Of a stretch of DNA of 64,000 nucleotides, positions 1-12,752 are shown piece by piece (positions within the stretch are counted from its first letter, which is position 1; every line of letters begins with the position of its first letter). A program made the translations under genes and the position numbers. The notes under the pieces were generated by a model. That model did not search any database, was not told the origin of the DNA, and saw only the letters and a list, made by a program, of their open reading frames with translations. The DNA is from Eopsaltria australis (taxonomy: Eukaryota; Chordata; Aves; Passeriformes; Petroicidae): NCBI GenBank assembly GCA_034509425.1, contig JAVTVJ010000843.1, positions 1 through 64,000 on the forward strand, given 5' to 3'.

Positions 1-3000
1 AGTCATTTTAGGTTCATCATCAAAGATTCCAAATAAACATGTGGCTCAAACTCTTGTACCAGTATCAGTTGTCACAATACAATAGCTGATAACTGGCAAT
101 ACAGAGGGATTTAATGGCTCTGTGACGTTTCTTATACCAGCTTTTCTGTCCAAATGTCAGAGATCCCAGGAGTTATTATAAAAAGAATGCTGGTGGTCAG
201 ATTCAGTGGGGACTGATAAATAGAAGCACCTTGGTTTACTGAGAACTGATCTTTTCCTTAAGGTTCTGTATGACACAACTATGTGTCTATGCCACATGAG
301 TATAAATAAAGGCAAAATTACAAATCTGGAATGTAAGAGAGAAATTCACATTTTCTATTCTATTTTCAATTATTAACATTTGATGACTAATGCCACAGAG
401 GGAGGATTCCCTTTCACTTCTCTTGTCATGCACAGGATCTTTACTGAACACAGTAGTTAAATATGCATATGCAAGAAAAATTCATTAAAAAATTAATGAC
501 GCAAGAGGCATTTCTAAATACTGTCAAAGCAATAACCTTTCCAGCAGCCGGGTAAGTGCCTTAGATTCCTCATGTAAATAAGACAGAGGAGACATTAGAT
601 AGCTTATTGTCTGCCAAAACTTGCTCTAACCACTTACATTATGGCTAATAAAAGACATACTACATCTCTCAACTATGTGTCATTTCAAGAACCCAAAATT
701 ATTAATGTCACATAAACTGAGAGAAAATTTACATGGAAAAAATTAAACCCCTCTATAATTATCAGTATTAAACATGTTATCTGGTAATCTAGCTGAAGAT
801 GTCAGCACATATCAAAAAGATCTGAAATTGAAGACACTGCTTTGGGTTTGTTTCAGTGTGGAATTTCCTCCTCAATGATGAAGGAAACTATTACTATTAC
901 CAAATAAGTACCTTATGTTATTTCTGTACGAAACTGAAAAGTGACAGAAGTCTAACATAATTTACATTAAAAAATACAGTAATAAGTTACTGAATTGTGC
1001 ATTTAATGCTATTACAGTGCAATCATAATAAGACTGTCTGTGTAATAATATCTGGTATCTTGATGATGTTACCACTGCAGTGAATGGCAACAGTGAATCA
1101 GGCTTTGAACAATGCTCACAAGTGTTGCAAATACAAACATTTTCCTCAGTGATATATTCTCTTTTACTAACTATACATAGAGTATCCTAAGCCAGTGAAA
1201 TGGGAAATAACACAGATCTTAATGACATTTCCCCAGAAAACTTCCTAGAAGATCACATGCACAGGCTGAGACTGTTGGAGATCTAAATACAATGCAAGGC
1301 ATTTGTTTTATCTCTTATTAAAGCAATAAAAAAAAAGGAACAAACACAGTACAATGAGACATGAAAGTAGTTTAAAATATAGTTTGTCACAGTGCCAGAA
1401 GAAGAGTCAGATTTGCAGACACAACCTGATACACTGCTCTTTCCTTAGCCACAGAAACATGGGACTTAGTCAAGTCCCACAGAACTTCCATGGAAATAAT
1501 CCCACAAAATCAGGCAATGGGATGTCCTCCATCTCCCTCTGCCTTTGGACCAGGAGTCTGGGGTACCCTCTTTTCCTTCACCCTCTCCCAGGCACATCTC
1601 CTATCACCTTTGATGACATGTTTCTGCTGGCAGTGTAAAAACAGGAGGTCAGATAGCATGGCTCACACAGTGCCACAGAAGTGTTTCCTCAGTCATGCCT
1701 GGACTCTGCTCCCATGTGGAGGCTCTGGAATAGTCACCATCCCTTCAGGCTGCTGCAGTGGGATTTTGGGTAAACCACTGTCAGCTGCAGGCACAAGAGA
1801 CCCTCCAGAAGAAAAGGATGCTCCTGTGATCTCATCAGGCAGGATCCATCCCTGATCCCAGAGGAAATCCTGGAGCCCACTCATGGTCTTCTGGGCTCCC
1901 ATGGCATCCTTGAGCAGAACACCTAGCCAAAAAGAAGCTGCTTTCTAGACACACAGAGGTGCCTGGTACCACTGACCCTGCAACACAATGGCTTGGTCAG
2001 CAGCTGGATGTGGGTGCTGCAATCCCCTCCCAGTGTGAGCATCACACACACTGCTCAGACACCACTTTAGTTCATGGACCTGCCCCTTAGACCCACCCCC
2101 TGCCTCTGCTAGCACCTCTGCCAGCCTGCCAAGTGGCTCCTCCAAGGCCAGAGGAAAATGAGGGGTTCATCAGATCCAAACCATCAGCTCAGAGGCAGTG
2201 GCACTGCTTGAGAGCTCAGCTCTGAAAATCTCAGTGTGCACCTCAGTTGAGGAAGGGACTCTGGGCTGCATGAAGCACCTAGCCCACAGAATGAGCTTCC
2301 ACTCTTCCAACATCTACAGTACAGGGACCACTCTGGCACTGGTCAACTCCAAGATCTTGTTGGCCCAAAACTGTTCATTAGCAGTTTTTGTTTACTTCCT
2401 TAAAAAGTAGCATGTTGGATCAGCAAAAGTTATGTGACTTCGTTGATTTTAGCACCACTGACTAGAAAAAACATACCGATTCTGTTTTTTCACATTGTTT
2501 TCTGTAGGCAATTGTTTTTAAGACAGTGAACTTTACTCAGGTCTCTAGAGCTTGGAGAAATTGAAACTGAACATTTTTCCAAAAGCCAAAACCATTTTTT
2601 AAAAAGTTTTTTGTATGGTAAAGATTTTGAGCCCCAATTTAATTTTTAACTGATCTAAAAATACAACTTCAAAGTCTTCCTTTTTTCAATATATTTAAAG
2701 AAATGAGACTCCATCTGATGAGACAAGAGACAGGTACACAAGTTACAGCAAATTGTGGCTCAAAATCTCTGGGTCATGGCCACAAAGGCTGCCTCTCCCT
2801 ATCCTCAGATGAAGGGGTACATGCCAAAACGCTACATCGCTGCAGCGCTCTCTTAGCACATGCCCCACTTTCCTCCACACTCAGTATCCGCAAATCAGGA
2901 TGCAAGCTGTTCCTCTCAGGCCCTTCCTACAGAATATTTATGGTGCATTCACATCCTAAAAGAATTTAAGGTTCAAAACAATTGATTAATTTGCTCTCCA

Positions 3001-5700
3001 GTGCTAGGGAGAAGTCACATCCCTTACGGAAGGGCATAATGAATTCTAATTATTCAATGCAGGCAGAAAATGGTTATTTTAGATTAAAATGTTCTCCCCT
3101 CATCGCTGCCCTGCTTCCTTCTCTCCCACACAAAATTAAACGCTGATTATGTCACCTCTACAGTCTGGAGAATACAAAAGTATCTTCAGTCTACATAAAG
3201 TCAGTCACAGAAGCTAAGTTCACCCCCAGGGCTTGCAGGCACTCAGCTCAGGGATGTCCCCCGTGCAGGTGAACATTTCACAGACTGACTACTGCCATCT
3301 AGGAGCCCTCTGGAGACCCAGGAGGGAAATCAGGACTCCTCCCTTCCTTGGCTGTAAGGTGTCACCACAGAATGGCACACCACCTCATGTCCCAAAGCTG
3401 CCTTGACTTGTGGGCAAGCTCCCCCTCCCAAACTGCCCCACACTGACTACTCCCACTCCTTACTTTCCATAGCTATCATAAAAACCTTAACATTTACTTC
3501 AATATTTTGAAGTATTACAATGTGGCTCCAAAGCCACTGCCACACCCAGAATGATTAGCATCATTGTCAAAGGCACTGGGCAATGTAACCACCACGAACA
3601 ACAGTCTGATAAGTAGGATCTCTGCTCCTCAGTCAATAAAGAAAACATCGCCCATGATCTATTCCACAGGTTTGCACTGGTTTCCATTACATTCCATGTC
3701 CAAATGAAATGTTCTGTCATCTGTCAACAAATCTTCCTTGTAGGGTCCCCACAGCCAAATCTCAGGCGGGGCCTGAGAGGAGGCTGAAGGGGCTGGCCAA
3801 AGGGGACTAAGGGTACAGCTGCAAGTGCTGCAATCCCACCCCATCCTGTCAATTCCATCCAATTTGCTTTCACCAAAAATGAAAGATTGGAGCATCCCAT
3901 TCTCTATGAGATTTTTCCCCAGTGTTGGCAAGCTTCAGTTGCACTAAAATGACTGATTTAAGAGAAAAACACTAATTCACCTATTACAAAGAGAGGTTAA
4001 GAAGCAGCCTCTGCTCCAGGATGTTCCTGCCTTACTCATACAGGCAAAGCACTCAAAAGGAAATGAACATCCACATTTTTGCAGTGTGCCACACAGGCAT
4101 AGGAACCTAGGTCCTTCAAGATGTATTTTTTCCTGAATGTCATTGTCCTGTGCTTTTTGAAAGTTACTTTAGACACCTAAAGTTCAAGATGGGGCAGAAG
4201 TAGCTGTGGGCAGAGCTGCCTCCTTGCATTGCTCAGCTGGTATTATGCAGGACAGAGCAGCTCAGCTGCCAGCTCCAGCCTATAGAGAAGTCTAACTAGA
4301 GCAGAGCCTAGCAGGATTTTCCAAGGTAACCAGCAATCTCTTTCCAACAATGTCTGCCAACAATTTTAAGTTCCAAGTACCAAAATGTCTTTCTGAGTCT
4401 TGCCTACAGTGGCCTACCCATGAAGAGGCTGGTAGCCCCAGCTGCATTGGTACCTTCAGTGATATCTGCTGACCTCAAACTGACACACCCCCATGACAGA
4501 AGGAGCACACAGCAGCTCTAGTGCCCGTTCAGCCTGGACGCTGTCATCTCCTTTACCCCATCACCTCCTCCAGACTGCTTCACCAGGCTCCTTCAGGTTC
4601 CTGGCAAACACCTCCAAGGCAATACTGACCTATCACTCATCTGATTTCCAGAGGGGAAATGTGTTAGGAGGAGCACTAGTGTTGTCGTTGTGGGGAGTGG
4701 AGCAAACACCTCTCCTATAGATGCCCCTGTACACGTCAAAGGCTCTGCACACAGAAGAGAGTCAATAAATGTCCGTCCCTCCATTCACCAGGAGCTGGCA
4801 ACACTCACAATGAAAGCATATTATCATTCTGCAAAGAAAGTGTAAGTAAGTAATTTTCTTCCATAAAAGAAATTTTGCCACCAGCTATGTGAGAGCTTAG
4901 CAGCAGCCCCTGCATAGATGAGGCAAGCAGCGCTTGGGCATCAGCAAATGTCCCCGCTGCAGAACAAAATGGCTGGGGCAGAGAGCAGCCTGCCGCAGCA
5001 AAGGACTCTCCTGTCTCCAAACCACAGTGGAAAAAAGAGGGAGCAGTTTAGAAGCCTTCCTCAGTTCATCTACCTTCTTAAAAAAAAATCAAAAGGCGGC
5101 AAAGAGCATTTCCAAGTGTGTCTTTGTACACTACTGTGTGTAAACGTGAATCCAATTAACTTCAGATTTAACTACTAATGAAATTATCTCATTTTGCTAT
5201 CAGCTCAGCTCTCATCCATGGCAGTAATTAACCACTGGGGGTTGTCACTCCCAGACACATGACACAAGGACTCCCCCAAGCTCAGGTGCTTCAAACCCGT
5301 GCAGAATTCATTACCCTGACAGTGTGAAAGCCCTTCACTTTCAATACCACAGGGCACCAATGCATTTTTTTTTCCCTTTATCTAACAGATTGTCAGTAAC
5401 AGTATGAAAGAAATGAGCCCACTGGACACATAATTAATTACAGCAAAGGATACATCAGAAAATGCAGGGGGTTCAGGTGGTGGAAGGGGGCTCGCAGAGT
5501 CCCTTTGCCACTGTATCAGAACCACCAGCAGGGCTGGTGATTTTCCTCTCTGCGATGCACCATGGTCTGCACCAAGGGAAGCCAGGCCTTTGCCCCCTGC
5601 CCCATGCTTGCTGCAGGTGTGTGATTGCCACCAGCTCAGGAGCATGGTCAAGAATGAGGCGGTGCTCTGGGTTAATGGGGTAACACCACCTCTTCAGAGT
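1..5700. other. Unique intronic sequence, no gene seen
   Basis: The first 1.35 kb is AT-rich with no repeat and few open frames, and could hold conserved noncoding DNA. From 1.35 to 5.7 kb the GC content rises and short frames of 60-120 codons appear on both strands without any recognisable product. I see no CR1, LTR or RNA gene here. Confidence 0.6.
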
Positions 5701-5750
5701 CAGAGGTTCAATACCAATAGGTCAGCAATATTGAGAAAGCCAGTCCAGCA

Positions 5751-6662
5751 GTGCCAGTGAATCTTCCTGCAATCTCACTCTCCTTGCAGGTATCATTACA
5801 AGACATCAGCCTATCTGAAATGGCCACCCAAGGTAGCATGCACTTCTGTTTGAAATTACACAAGGTACCACCCAGACCCAGAGTTCTCTACCCAGCAGAG
5901 ACCAGCATTGCCCTAGGCTCCACCTCAGGCATCAACACCCTCTCCATCCCTGCCCAAACCAGATTCCCCACGGACCTGTCCACCAGCACAGAACAGAGCC
6001 CTCTCCCCCAGATCCACCCAGAGGCTGCTTCCTCACCTGACTCTTCATGTCTTTCCAGAAAACTATTTTTAAAAATGTATGCTTGCACTAGGCAAAGTGG
6101 AGATGAAGAGATGATGCCACACCAGCCCACAGAGTTGAGCAATGAGCTGGGCAGGTGCTTTCAAGCACCATCCCGTTCAGTCTGGAATTCTACAGCTCCT
6201 TGCCTGGCAGACTCTGTGTGCAAGGAATCCTTATGCTGGTTTTGTGCAGGGATGCCACGTAGCACCTGCAGCGGGGCACCAGTAGAATTGATAAACCACT
6301 TCCAAAAGGCCTCCCAGATGGACGAACTTGGCTTTAGACAGCACTCTTTCCAAAATGACCTTGCATCGTCTCTAAGACTCCACACTGCAATGGGAGGAGG
6401 ATGGCAACCCCCTGTGGTCATGTTCCTGGTCCTGTCACATGGCACCTCCTTTGTCAAGTGCCTGCAAACATCTGTGGCAGAGGAAAGGACCTGCACTGGT
6501 GCTGTTCTGCTGCCAGGACCCCAGAGGACTGCTGGCCGTAGGAGCCTGCACATGTTGCTCTCCCTTTGGTGGGCTTTGGCAGCCATCCTGACATTCCAGG
6601 CACCTGCTACCCGAGACATGACAAAGCTGTGGTGCCTTACAGGAAGAGATGCCATTGCTTAA
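5751..6662 (+). other. Long unassigned open frame, probably non-coding
   Basis: This is an uninterrupted frame of 303 codons from ATG to TAA with no recognisable domain, signal peptide or repeat. The translation is rich in Ser, Pro, Leu and Cys, as random frames in stop-poor sequence tend to be. A second frame on the opposite strand (6161-6655, 164 codons) is also open, which points to local depletion of stop codons and not to selection on one frame. An AATAAA lies at 6671-6676, just after the stop. There is no TATA box, splice structure or homology that I can recognise. It is retained as a description of the sequence and not as a gene. Confidence 0.2.
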
Positions 6663-7379
6663 CACTAGAAAATAAAGTAATTGGCAGAGATGCTTTTTGG
6701 GTGCCACTTCATCTCTGGACAGCAAGGCCAGATTTCTAGCCTATTTCAGTGAAACTGGTTAGCAACGCTGACTTTTATTCTGAAAAATCGACTTCCTACT
6801 TATACAAGCTCTTTTTCTTCTGCCCAGTGAAGAACTCCATCATGCTAACCTGGTTGTTTCAACTGTTATCCCAAAGAAAATGTTTTGGTCAAATGCACAA
6901 TTCTGTTATCAGGAAAAGACTTGGTGAGTTCCATCAATTGGCTCTTGCTGGCTTTGCCACCTGGGGATGTGTGCGTATCACCCAGGGTGTGTCCAGGGCA
7001 GCAGCATGGGGCAGTGGAGTACCCAAACAAGAGAAAAGCATGTCCTGAAAAAGCTGTCTGGTTTTATCACATACAAAATACTGCTCCACAGCAGCAGCTC
7101 AGTCATTACTGCCTTGGGTCCAAAGCCACTGAGCACATGCCCCAACATTCAGTCCTGCTCAAAAGTGGCTCAGACACTGTATACCATGGATGCCTGCAGT
7201 ATGGCGTTTCCTGCCATTCCACTGGGAAAGGAGATGTCACCAGCACAGGACTCCAACACACTGAATCGCTGCTGTTAATGAATAACTCCCCTCCCGTGCT
7301 CATCTTGCTCTATTTGTGGATATCAAACCAGTGTGGTGTGCTTACTGTGATGAGTTACCTCTCCTGCACCTAATTAGAG

Positions 7380-7640
7380 GCAGATAAAACAGTGGTAACA
7401 TACAGATCACCTGTAATGATTTTGCTGACTCGATTATTCTTCTGACAATTAGCTCTGGCTGCCAAAGCCTCACAGGAATGTCAAAGTCTACTTCCTACAA
7501 AGCAGGTAATGTCACAGGTATGACCATGAAATCAATAATGAGGCACAGCTCTTGCAGAGGGCATTCAGGTCAGACGGAACAGCCCTTAAATTAAACATTG
7601 ATAAGCAGAACACAATTATCCATCATGTTTAAGTGCCTGC
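7380..7640. promoter_or_regulatory. Candidate noncoding element in intron 7
   Basis: This unique block has GGCAGATAAAACAGTGGTAAC (a GATA-type core), GACTCGATTATTCTTCTGAC, ATTAAACATTGATAAGC and ACACAATTATCCATC. There are no repeats and CpG is low. It is only a texture-based candidate. Confidence 0.25.
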
Positions 7641-8949
7641 GTGAAATTAGCAGCCAGGGAATGGGAGCAGTGGGGGAAAGATTAGTGGAGGAGGTATTGA
7701 AATGCACAGTGTCCACTGTGACTGGGGCTGCAAGGGCTCATGACAGTGGCACCGTAATCTGCTATCAGAGCCATAAAATTCAGATTAAGCACACTGCACT
7801 GAAACAGGGGCTGCAGATCTGGGTCTGTTTTTCTCCTCATCTGCAAAGCAGCAGCCGATGTTTAGATGAGTCCAAAGCTGCCTTTCATAGTAGGTGTCCC
7901 TGCTACTCTTTCCGTTGATACAATTACACTTTTAAAAGAGAGCCAGGGCAGGTAACAGAGAAAGGAAGGAAGAACAATGCTCTCTGTCAGAGCGAAAATG
8001 CAGTGAGAAATTACAGATTAATAAATACCCTAGTATGTTTTCTCTGTGATTCCTAAGAAAGAGTCCTGGAGCTACAGAGTGCTCTGCCCTCAGTCCCACC
8101 TTCTCTGGACAATCTTTCTTGTGCTGATGCATAAAACTTCTGTGCCTTCTTCTGTGCAGCCACAGAGTTCTTGGCCTCTATAAACAACTAAATACTCCAG
8201 CTTGTAACATACTTTTTAGGGTTTCTAGGATGAGAAAGCTTTTTCTGCAGACCTGAGCTGAGCTGCACCATCATCCACCTTGATCTTCAGTCTGCCTTGT
8301 TCTCTTGTCCCTCTTGTAACACATGCAAGGTTAGAATTCCACGGGTTGATCCCTTCGTTCAACACACACACTCACAATGTGTTGGAGGGGACATCTGTGT
8401 GGAGAATAGGGAAAAATTTCCCAGGAAGACAAGATCTTTGCAAGAACTCACCCTAACCCTGATGCTTGTGTGGCCAACTACTAGCCACACACTAAAATGC
8501 ATCAGCATAATTTAGCCTTTCTCTGGCCCATGATAAATTGTATCTTCAGGCCTTGTAAGGTTTCTTTTTGCTGAACCCAGTTAAGGCTAGCAGGCCCACC
8601 AGTGGTTGGGGCAGGGAAAGTCATGGCCTGGGTCTCAGGTGCTCACAGCACCGTGTGTGAAGGGATGTGGGGAAGTGTGGGGATGCATGGGGATGCATGG
8701 CAGAACAATAGAGATGACTCCACCACACTACATATGCACACCACCACAACTTTATCTATGACACTTCATCTATCCAGGGGACACCCGAAGGAAGGGAGGG
8801 CAGATGGAGGTGAGTGCAAGGATGATGAGATCTTGTGGGAGGACACATGGCAGTCTGGATCCATCAAATCCCTTTTGTGAGACCCTTCCCCTCCCACACC
8901 TGCCTGAAGAACAGCAGACGAGCAGCAGGTTGCAAGCACATGGGGCATC

Positions 8950-8976
8950 CTGCAGCAGCTGCAGCAGCTGCAGCAG
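8950..8976. repeat. Short GCAGCT/GCAGCA array
   Basis: CTGCAGCAGCTGCAGCAGCTG is four near-perfect 9-bp-related units. Translations give short poly-Ala or Ser-Cys runs, with no gene support. Confidence 0.85.
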
Positions 8977-9341
8977 CACCCTGCAGAAGAGGGTTCTTTG
9001 GAGGAGACTGGATCTGCCTGGCACAGCCTCCAAATCCCACACAGGTCCCTGTCCCTGCACAGCTCCTGCATGCCTAAATCCTGGGAACACCTCCCTTACT
9101 GAAGAGCACAGTCCCTCCCAAAGGAAGGGCCAAACAGACACACAGTGAGGAGGAGGTGGCAGACCACAGATGTCATGTCATGTTTGCCTCTGTGCCAGTG
9201 CCAGACAAGATCTTTTATAATGAAGCCTTTACAGCAAGAGACAGAAATGCCCCAACAACTTGAATTATGTAAACCTAGAGTTTATGCAAGCAGAGAGCTG
9301 TTCATTTGGGCATTTTAACTCCAAGAAGTTAATGGGTGTGT

Positions 9342-9346
9342 ATGGA
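9342..9346. repeat. 5-bp target-site duplication, left copy
   Basis: ATGGA lies directly before the TG of the LTR and is repeated directly after its terminal CA. It marks a true integration event. Confidence 0.85.
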
Positions 9347-9914
9347 TGTATTGGGTCTGACTGGGGTAAAGCTCACAGCCCTTACAGTGCTGTGCTTTGC
9401 TTTGGTAGCTGGTGTTGATAACAGAGCAGTGTTTTGGCTACTGCCAAGCTGTGCTGTCCCTCTGACATTCCTTCCCCCACTGAAGGGGATGGGGGTGGGC
9501 AAGATCCTGGGAGGGGACACCAGCAGGCCAGCTGACCCCAAAGCCAAAGGGATATTCCATACCATGTGACATCAGCTCAGATATATAAGGGAAGGAAGAG
9601 AGGAGGAGGAGGAGGCACTCAGGGCTGGTCCATGTTTGCCTCCTTGAACAACCGTCACGCGTGCTGAAGCCCTGCTTCCCAGGAAGTGTCCGGACATCGC
9701 TGCTGATGGGAAGTAGAGATTGATTGTTTTTCCCTTCTGCTCTTGCGCGCGCAACTCTCAGCTTGCTTGTTCTATTTTTTCCCCGCTGTAATAAAACTGC
9801 CTTTTCTTACCCTGGTAGTTTTTCAATATTATTCTCTCCCCTCTCCCAGCGGGACAGGGAGTGATGGAGTGACTGAGTGGGCACCTGGCACCTGGCCAGG
9901 GTCAGCCCACAACA
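9347..9914 (+). mobile_element. Solo LTR of an ERVL-like endogenous retrovirus (copy 1)
   Basis: This is a complete solo LTR of 568 bp. It begins TGTATTGGGTCTGACT and ends GGGTCAGCCCACAACA, which are imperfect inverted termini with TG...CA ends. It is flanked by a 5-bp target-site duplication, ATGGA, at 9342-9346 and 9915-9919. A 5-bp duplication and the absence of internal gag-pol sequence point to an ERVL-type element reduced by LTR-LTR recombination. A TATA-like ATATATAAGG (9581-9590) and a polyadenylation signal AATAAA (9790-9795) mark the promoter and the R region. The element is antisense to PAX5. Short open frames inside it are not genes. A second copy lies at 49543-50108. Confidence 0.93.
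9581..9590 (+). promoter_or_regulatory. TATA-like box in LTR copy 1
   Basis: ATATATAAGG is the only TATA-type motif in the LTR and lies about 200 bp before AATAAA, a plausible U3-R arrangement. Transcription from it would run antisense to PAX5. Activity is unknown. Confidence 0.5.
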
Positions 9915-9919
9915 ATGGA
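9915..9919. repeat. 5-bp target-site duplication, right copy
   Basis: ATGGA follows the terminal ACAACA of the LTR and matches the left copy at 9342-9346. Confidence 0.85.
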
Positions 9920-12649
9920 AGAAGTTCTGAACATCCTATTTTCCATGAACATTTGATTTTCCTTTTAAAAAATAAGTTAAATCTCATTTTCAAGTTTAGA
10001 ATTACTTTGCTATGTAAAATTTAAGATACTGAAGACAGATACAAAAGGTGTCACAAATAAAACTAAGAAGTGCACACTGCTCTGGGCTTGTTTTACCTTA
10101 TTTAGTGCTTTCTGTTGTTAAACTTTCTTCAGATCTGGAGTTTTTTAAGAAGGTATTTTGGTTGTCAATTTGTTGTGGGTTTGGTTTTGTTGGGTTTTTT
10201 TTAATATGAAATAGACCTGAACAAACTAAAAATCTTGAATATTTTCACAGCTGTTGGATCTGCAGGGCCCTGCCACAGCCAAATGATGGACCTTGCATGT
10301 GCTCAGCAGGGATCCACAGAAAGGGCTGCAGGGGCACAAGGACCGAACAGCCCAAGCCTGAACAAACCACCAGTGGCTCCTGCTCCAGGGGTCAGTCCCT
10401 CCACCAGTGTGGAGGAGAAGCACCTCCTCAGATACCAAGTTTCAGAAGCAGAGAAAGGCAGCCCATTCTGGCCCTGACAGGACAGGATCTTCTGTTGGTC
10501 GAGATCTCAAAGATGAGATTCTGCTTATGTAACACTGAGACTGATGGAGGCATTCAACTGCGTTTCAGGTCTGGTCAAAGTTTCACTGGAAAACTGTCTG
10601 AAATTGGCTCCTCTTCCCCTTCTTACTTCCATGGCTCACAGAGTCAAAATTGCAGACAATTAGGATGTGGGATCTGCTAAAACAGCATGAGGGAAAGCAA
10701 GCGAGCTTATAGAGATTCTGGAAAAGAAATGGAGCAGGAAATGTGGACTGGAAGAATGGATAGACAAAGGTGTGCATAGGACAGAGACACACATGGGCTT
10801 GTCTTACTGCTCTGGTCATACCACTGATGCAAACTATACTGATCTGCAGTTTTCAATGTTTCAGAAGGGATTCACTGCACACCAAGTGCTCTCCTCAGCA
10901 ATTTGCATTGGTTTGGAAATGACATCAAGTGTTGCCTACAAAGGCAAAAAACCCCAAATGTCTACTTATCTGAGAGACCTCTTAGCCTCCTCCTCTCAAA
11001 CCAACATGTTTAAAGGGTACAGAAAAGAAATCCCACATATAAATAATGGGCTTACCATCGTGGCAGGTCTTAGCCTGCAAAATGTTATTTTTTGGTCAAG
11101 TATCATTCATCATGCAGTGTAATTCACAACCAGCATTGAAATAATAGAAATAATAAAACTAACTTTAAAGAGTTCAGAATTAAATAAATGCGAAAGAAAC
11201 CAAAATCAAAAGCCAAAATATAAAATAACAATTCCAAAACAAAACACCTCTTCCAGCTAAAATGTAGAAAGTGCCAGTGTTGCTGTTTTTCTACTGTTGA
11301 GTAACATGCTTCTGCATTTCATATCACCTCACATCTTAGGTCTGAACAGCCTTACACACCTCAGAACCACTGCCAAATTAAAGAAGGGGTTTTTTCATTG
11401 CCTTATTTCCAAAATGCACTCTAGCCAGCATGCTACATGCAATGAATGAAAGAAATAGGAGAATTAAACCACGCAATGAAACAGCTTTCTGACGAATAAA
11501 GCTATGGAAATTTTAGGCTCCATTTACTCCTCAATCTAATTTTGCCCTCCAATGCACATTATGTCTGAAATGGGATCTCATGTGGTTTGATCAGTGCTCT
11601 TAACGCATGCAGAAGCAACATATTCCCTTTATTGTTGTTTTCCTTCTGCAGCACAGCAATACTTCTAATAAGAGCAGCACAGCAGGCTTGGTGAGACTGT
11701 CTCCACAGTAATCACTGTGCTGCTGGAAAGATGTAGGATGACCAAGAGGATCAGCAGCTTGAAAAGTTTGTGGTCCGGGGGATCCCTATTCCTGTAAATC
11801 CCCAGCTAGATGCTAAACACCCCACAAAAATCATTAGGGAGACTGAGTTATCAAGAGATGTATAAATAAAACATTTTTTTCCTTTCTTCTTTTCCACTGT
11901 TCGGATTTTTGCAAATGGCCAGAAGGTGTTTTTTAGCTTCTCTTTGCGATCAAGAACTATGAATTCCTCTCACTGTAACAGGACTCCAGACAACTCCTTG
12001 GAGCTAGAAGGGAAAAACCAAGCAGTAGGAGCTGTAGTATGAGAAGTAGCATTGTTAGCATTTTACTGTCTGATGCTCCCAAAAACTAATGGATACGTAT
12101 GGGGAGAGGTGTCTGGCCTTCAACCTCTGACTCATCAAGAAATGGAAATCCAGACTTTTCCCAACCCCACATGTTCAGCCGATTTAACAAACATTTAACA
12201 GTTATGAAAAGGGACATGCCAGCCCTGAGGAGTGGTCCTGCACATTACTGGGGTCCACAGCCTTCACTCAGGCTGGTAGCTGCCCCGGGAACAGAGATGC
12301 TGCTCCCAAAGAAGAGCCTCCTTGAGCAGGGTTCAGGTCTTCAGGATTCATTCCATAGACCTGGCCAAAAGACCTTGCTGTCCATAGACAACTCAGAGGG
12401 CCCATACCAGGCCATGGAGTCACCTCTGGGACCTTCCCAGGCACCAAGAAACATTGTCAGGAAAAGAATAGAGATGGCCCTGAACCACCAGCTGCTACCA
12501 TGGCCACTTTCTGAAGGGCATCTGAGAATGCTGGTGACCTGATACCCCATGAGTGGGGCTGCCGCTGCTTGGGATATGCTGTGCTCCGACATGAACAGCA
12601 TGAAAAGGCTTTGCTGGTACAGGTGTTGTTCCAGAGCATCTGTATGACC

Positions 12650-12752
12650 ATGATATGATATGATATGATAAGATAAGATATGATATGATATATTATTGAT
12701 ATGATACGATATATGATACGATATGAGACAATATGAGACAATATGATACAAT
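12650..12752. repeat. GATAT-type pentamer microsatellite, decayed
   Basis: This is about 100 bp of TGATA/TATGA pentamers that drift through GATAA, GATACG and GAGACAATAT variants toward the right. The left end is the most regular. Translated frames read ISYHI-type repeats and are not genes. Confidence 0.95.

Larger units (their letters stand above)
6663..9340. other. Unique intronic sequence, no gene seen
   Basis: Apart from the candidate element at 7380-7640 and the GCAGCT array, nothing is recognised. Overlapping frames around 8602-9148 on both strands reflect GC-rich composition. A small GGGGATGCATG tandem repeat lies at about 8680-8700. Confidence 0.6.

Noticed and set aside
9336..9569. 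Open frames of about 77 codons on both strands in LTR copy 1, with a similar one in copy 2
   Set aside because: They fall inside the LTR, are not retroviral proteins, and are not preserved identically between the two copies.
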